In this document: piece by piece, positions 15,539 through 16,960 of the stretch
Position numbering within the stretch: position 1 is the stretch's first letter
Layout: each line of letters opens with the position of its first letter
Source: an uncultured Oscillospiraceae bacterium
GTDB taxonomy: Bacteria > Bacillota > Clostridia > Oscillospirales > Ruminococcaceae
Direction: 5' to 3'
DNA: 16,960 nt
Assembly: GCA_900555435.1 (NCBI GenBank)
Contig: USLH01000036.1
Location: 1 to 16,960 of the forward strand
The notes under the pieces: model-generated
What the model saw: only the letters and a program-made list of their open reading frames with translations
What the model was told of the DNA's origin: nothing
The model's database searches: none
Position numbers and translations under genes: made by a program

Positions 15539-15567
15539 AGTATAACGGAAAAATCCGGCAGAATCAA
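15539..15567 (-). promoter_or_regulatory. Promoter of the EamA transporter gene
   Basis: On the minus strand TTGATT (15567-15562) and TATACT (15544-15539) have a 17-nt spacer. The -35 box lies inside the terminator hairpin of the upstream gene. The predicted leader is about 25 nt. Confidence 0.65.
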
Positions 15568-15587
15568 GAAGATTCTTGCCGGTTTTT
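15549..15587. terminator. Terminator of the kinase-like gene
   Basis: CCGGCAGAATC (15555-15565) pairs with GATTCTTGCCGG (15571-15582) with one bulged T. On the minus strand the stem is followed by ATTTTT (15554-15549) and lies about 12 nt after the stop of the kinase-like gene. On the plus strand it is followed by five T, so it could work both ways. Confidence 0.8.
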
Positions 15588-15594
15588 GCACATT

Positions 15595-16692
15595 TCAGAA
15601 AAGATCCGACAGCATGATCCGCACCGGATCGGTACGGTTGTTCGGGGAAGCATCGGAATAATAAGCAGGGGCATCATGGAGGTCAAAAGCGGGAAGCTCA
15701 TCCGAAACAGGGATCTGAAAGCGGATCCGGATTCCCGGAGACCGGTCGTCCAGAAAGCAGATACCGCCGGCTTCCTGTACCGCACGCTCCAAGATCCGGT
15801 AGCCGATCCGTTTGGAAGGCAGGGGCTGACCGCTTTCGTCCAGCTGCAGTGCGGAGTTTTCGTCGGTGAAGAGATCCGAAAAGAGGGATACGTCGTCTTC
15901 CAGAAGGAAACGGAGAAATTCGCCTGCCCGGCAGCAGCGGAAAAGCAAAACGGCATCTTTTTTTCCGAAACTGTGGGCATACTGAGCGGAAGAGGCGGCG
16001 ATATTTAAGATCCCCGCCTGGAGCCGGGTCCAGTCCACCCGGCAGACGGCGCTGCCGCAGTTGACTGCGTAATCAAAGTGCAGATTCAGCGGGATCAGCT
16101 GCAGCTCCATCCGTCGGCAGAGGCTCGAGAGCATTTCTTCCACGGGGATGGACTCCAGCAGAGAGGCGTCCTGCCGGTAGTAGAGGTTGAAATTGGAGGA
16201 GAGGCGGACGAGTCCCAGGCATTGTTCCTCCACTCGGGCGATGGAGTCGAGCGCTTCGTCGTTCCCGTTTTCCTCAGCCCTGCAGGCCAGATCGTCCAGC
16301 TGGTTGCAGATACCGAAGACTTTCTTCCGGATGCAGTAGCTGAGAAGGGCGGTGCCCTGCGGGTCGGGAAGATCGTCGTCCGGCAGACAGGCGTCCTGAT
16401 AGACTCCCGTAAACAGCGGGTCATCCTCCGAAGAGAAGCAGGCGACAAGGATGGCAGCGGTCTTGTCCGTCCGGCTCCGGAAGAACTTCGGCGCCGGGCC
16501 GGAAACGATCTTCGTTACATGTTCCAGCTGAAAATCCGGGAACTGCTTCAGAAGGAAAGCGTCGGCACAAAGCGCCGGAAAACGGAGGCTGCAGGCCGGG
16601 TTTACCCAGAGGATCCGCAGATCCCGGTCAAAGCCGAAGGCGGGCTCCGGAGAATCGGCGTAAAGCTGCCGCAGCAGTTCGGCCTTCTGCAA
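15595..16692 (-). CDS. Degenerate PAS/histidine-kinase-like protein (pseudokinase)
   Basis: 365 aa from the TTG at 16692, with no membrane helix, so cytoplasmic. Residues about 9-105 resemble a PAS domain (ADSPEPAFGFDRDLRILWVN). Residues about 112-175 resemble a kinase dimerisation helix pair, but the usual phosphoacceptor histidine is absent (LLSYCIRKKVFGICNQ). Residues about 182-328 resemble a HATPase_c domain. Its N-box is GILNIAASSAQYA (227-239), where the key Asn is Ser. The G1 box is replaced by LEDDVSLFSD and the G2 glycines are missing (PSKRIGYRIL). It probably does not phosphorylate and may be a sensor or scaffold. TTG was chosen for AAAGGAGG 9 nt upstream; the ATG at 16737 lies in the promoter -10. 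No response regulator is in the window. Confidence 0.7.
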   Translation of the reverse strand: MQKAELLRQLYADSPEPAFGFDRDLRILWVNPACSLRFPALCADAFLLKQFPDFQLEHVTKIVSGPAPKFFRSRTDKTAAILVACFSSEDDPLFTGVYQDACLPDDDLPDPQGTALLSYCIRKKVFGICNQLDDLACRAEENGNDEALDSIARVEEQCLGLVRLSSNFNLYYRQDASLLESIPVEEMLSSLCRRMELQLIPLNLHFDYAVNCGSAVCRVDWTRLQAGILNIAASSAQYAHSFGKKDAVLLFRCCRAGEFLRFLLEDDVSLFSDLFTDENSALQLDESGQPLPSKRIGYRILERAVQEAGGICFLDDRSPGIRIRFQIPVSDELPAFDLHDAPAYYSDASPNNRTDPVRIMLSDLF

Positions 16693-16726
16693 ATTTGCTC
16701 TCCTCCTTTCCGATTTTGGTGCTTCT

Positions 16727-16755
16727 ATTATACCCATTTGTAAGAAAAATGTAAA
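16727..16755 (-). promoter_or_regulatory. Promoter of the kinase-like gene
   Basis: On the minus strand TTTACA (16755-16750) and a perfect TATAAT (16732-16727) have a 17-nt spacer. The predicted start near 16720 leaves a 28-nt leader. This placement rules out the upstream ATG at 16737 as start. Confidence 0.8.
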
Positions 16756-16813
16756 GGATTCCGGGGCGGTCTTTGGAAAATTTTGGAGGATCGGGTCGAA
16801 GTTCCGGTTTTTC

Positions 16814-16842
16814 TTTACATTTTGGGGAAAAAGCGGTAAAAT
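16814..16842 (+). promoter_or_regulatory. Rightward promoter before the EndoQ-like frame
   Basis: TTTACA (16814-16819) and TAAAAT (16837-16842) have a 17-nt spacer. It is divergent from the promoter of the kinase-like gene, and both share TTTACATTTT at the -35. The predicted start near 16849 falls right where the EndoQ-like similarity begins. Confidence 0.55.
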
Positions 16843-16843
16843 A

Positions 16844-16960
16844 AAAAAAGCGCTGGAAACGGGACAGGGATTTGCCGGAACGCTTGAGTTTTTCCCGGAG
16901 GAGGGAAAATATCACCTGGACGGACACCGGAACTGCCATTTGAGCCTGACGCCGCAGGAG
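16844..16960 (+). pseudogene. 5'-truncated EndoQ/PHP-family gene fragment, runs off the window
   Basis: The frame reads KKALETGQGFAGTLEFFPEE and then GKYHLDGHRNCHLSLTPQE up to the last base. From memory this matches the segment after the PHP nuclease domain of EndoQ/TIGR00375-type proteins (GF.GT.EFFPEEGKYH.DGHRNC), which leads into a zinc-binding cysteine cluster. The usual 200-plus-residue N-terminal PHP domain is absent. Upstream the frame is open but reads like intergenic DNA, and there is no ATG, GTG or TTG start before the motif. GGAGGAGGG (16897-16906) lies inside the motif, with CTG at 16916 as the only nearby in-frame near-start. It is best read as a gene that lost its 5' part; a non-standard start is possible. 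The 3' part lies outside the window. Confidence 0.45.

Noticed and set aside
16693..16737. Start of the kinase-like gene at the ATG at 16737
   Set aside because: That ATG is immediately followed by the perfect TATAAT -10 box and has no ribosome site. The TTG at 16692 has AAAGGAGG.
1..16960. CRISPR array, insertion sequence, tRNA or rRNA
   Set aside because: I saw no regularly spaced repeats, transposase motifs, terminal inverted repeats, cloverleaf-like sequences or rRNA-like blocks.

Overview
The window looks like a conserved, mostly housekeeping stretch of chromosome from a GC-rich, endospore-forming Bacillota, probably an Oscillospirales-type gut Clostridium. The lineage is inferred, not proven. 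The reasons are a spoIIP sporulation gene, a YloU/YloV (Asp23-DAK2) pair, an archaeal/eukaryotic-type prolyl-tRNA synthetase, strong GG(A/G)GG ribosome sites, TTG starts, and housekeeping promoters that nearly all have an exact 17-nt spacer. No phage, transposon, CRISPR array, rRNA or tRNA gene was seen. No stretch without a gene exceeds 300 bases.

Left, rightward block (1-6595): serC-serA, two steps of serine synthesis, run from a consensus promoter and end at a strong terminator. A MATE efflux gene follows with its own promoter and a roughly 115-nt leader holding competing stem-loops. proS (TTG start) has its own promoter and terminator. ttcA, a tRNA 2-thiocytidine enzyme, overlaps by one base a 62-residue single-pass membrane protein. 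That small gene has a consensus-like promoter inside the 3' end of ttcA. This block ends in a bidirectional terminator.

Middle, leftward block (6611-12991): reading leftward, a TTGACA promoter with an RBS-pairing leader drives an Asp23/YloU protein and YloV (FakA-like), which end at a terminator. recG begins 21 nt past that terminator's T-run and continues into murC. Then come a small gene that seems to be frameshifted and a three-pass membrane protein. Divergent from this block lies spoIIP (13079-14230) with a short unknown membrane-anchored gene, closed by a symmetric terminator shared with the converging transporter gene.

Right end (14622-16960): a leftward EamA-type transporter, and a leftward PAS/histidine-kinase-like protein that lacks the phosphoacceptor histidine and ATP-binding motifs. 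Divergent from it is an open frame that begins abruptly in the middle of what looks like an EndoQ/PHP-family protein and has no usual start codon.

Most of the window is ordinary core metabolism. The parts most worth following are the degenerate kinase, the truncated EndoQ-like frame beside it, the two structured mRNA leaders (MATE and yloU), the promoter inside ttcA, and the frameshifted gene after murC. I saw no clear multi-gene novel defence or mobile system.
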